From assembly GCA_026770585.1 (NCBI GenBank), contig MU646428.1, forward strand, positions 287,946 through 299,886: DNA of 11,941 bases. Direction: 5' to 3'. Under the pieces are notes generated by a model. It saw only the letters and a list, made by a program, of their open reading frames with translations, did not search any database and had not been told where the DNA came from. Positions 11,921-11,941 of the stretch are shown piece by piece (the stretch's first letter is position 1; each line of letters starts with the position of its first letter). The DNA is from Baffinella frigidus. Lineage: Eukaryota; Cryptophyceae; Cryptomonadales; Baffinellaceae. Both the position numbers and the translations under genes were made by a program.

Positions 11921-11941
11921 GGGGGGGGGCAGCGAGCAGAG

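Overview
This is eukaryotic nuclear DNA, dense in repeats. The window has one clear RNA gene, a tRNA-Val(UAC) with internal A and B boxes, no encoded CCA and a downstream T run, so RNA polymerase III. Exon-like pieces fit GT-AG introns, and degenerate plant-type telomere-like heptamers (TTTAGGG/CCCTAAA and variants) lie in both orientations. That combination suggests a subtelomeric or otherwise repeat-rich region of a protist or alga with TTTAGGG-type telomeres (green algae, chromerids/alveolates and others). The species cannot be fixed from the sequence.

Layout. 1-810: G-rich telomere-like repeats, four copies of a ~75-bp repeat and a long (GAA)n tract. 861-2950: a mosaic of palindromic non-autonomous elements, a 29-bp minisatellite, and a long inverted duplication (861-1010 versus 2397-2721) whose right copy is split by an insertion. 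3451-3948: short tandem repeats and the tRNA. 4100-5810: a degenerate direct duplication, then a doubtful minus-strand gene. 5860-8350: the best protein-gene candidate. Five phase-compatible exons encode a signal peptide, a cysteine-rich region and a Thr/Ser/Ala-rich linker, and the introns are largely telomere-like heptamers. 8100-8470: two copies of a ~68-bp palindromic element, each at the centre of a different locus-specific palindrome; a third copy is at 2003-2136. 8767-10090: five copies of a short Cys-containing module separated by (CT)n, (CA)n and (GAGACA)n tracts. 10100-11941: CCCTACA arrays, three more mobile-element copies of two families, small tandem repeats and a terminal (GA)n tract.

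How it fits together. The plus-strand exons at 6064-8081 and the modules at 8767-10090 share a pattern (G-x-S-C, one Gly, then Cys nine residues after the first Cys). They may belong to one gene or to a tandem family of secreted Cys-rich proteins whose introns have been filled by telomere-like and simple repeats. Most long open frames elsewhere come from simple repeats. All protein calls are manual translations; no database search was possible.
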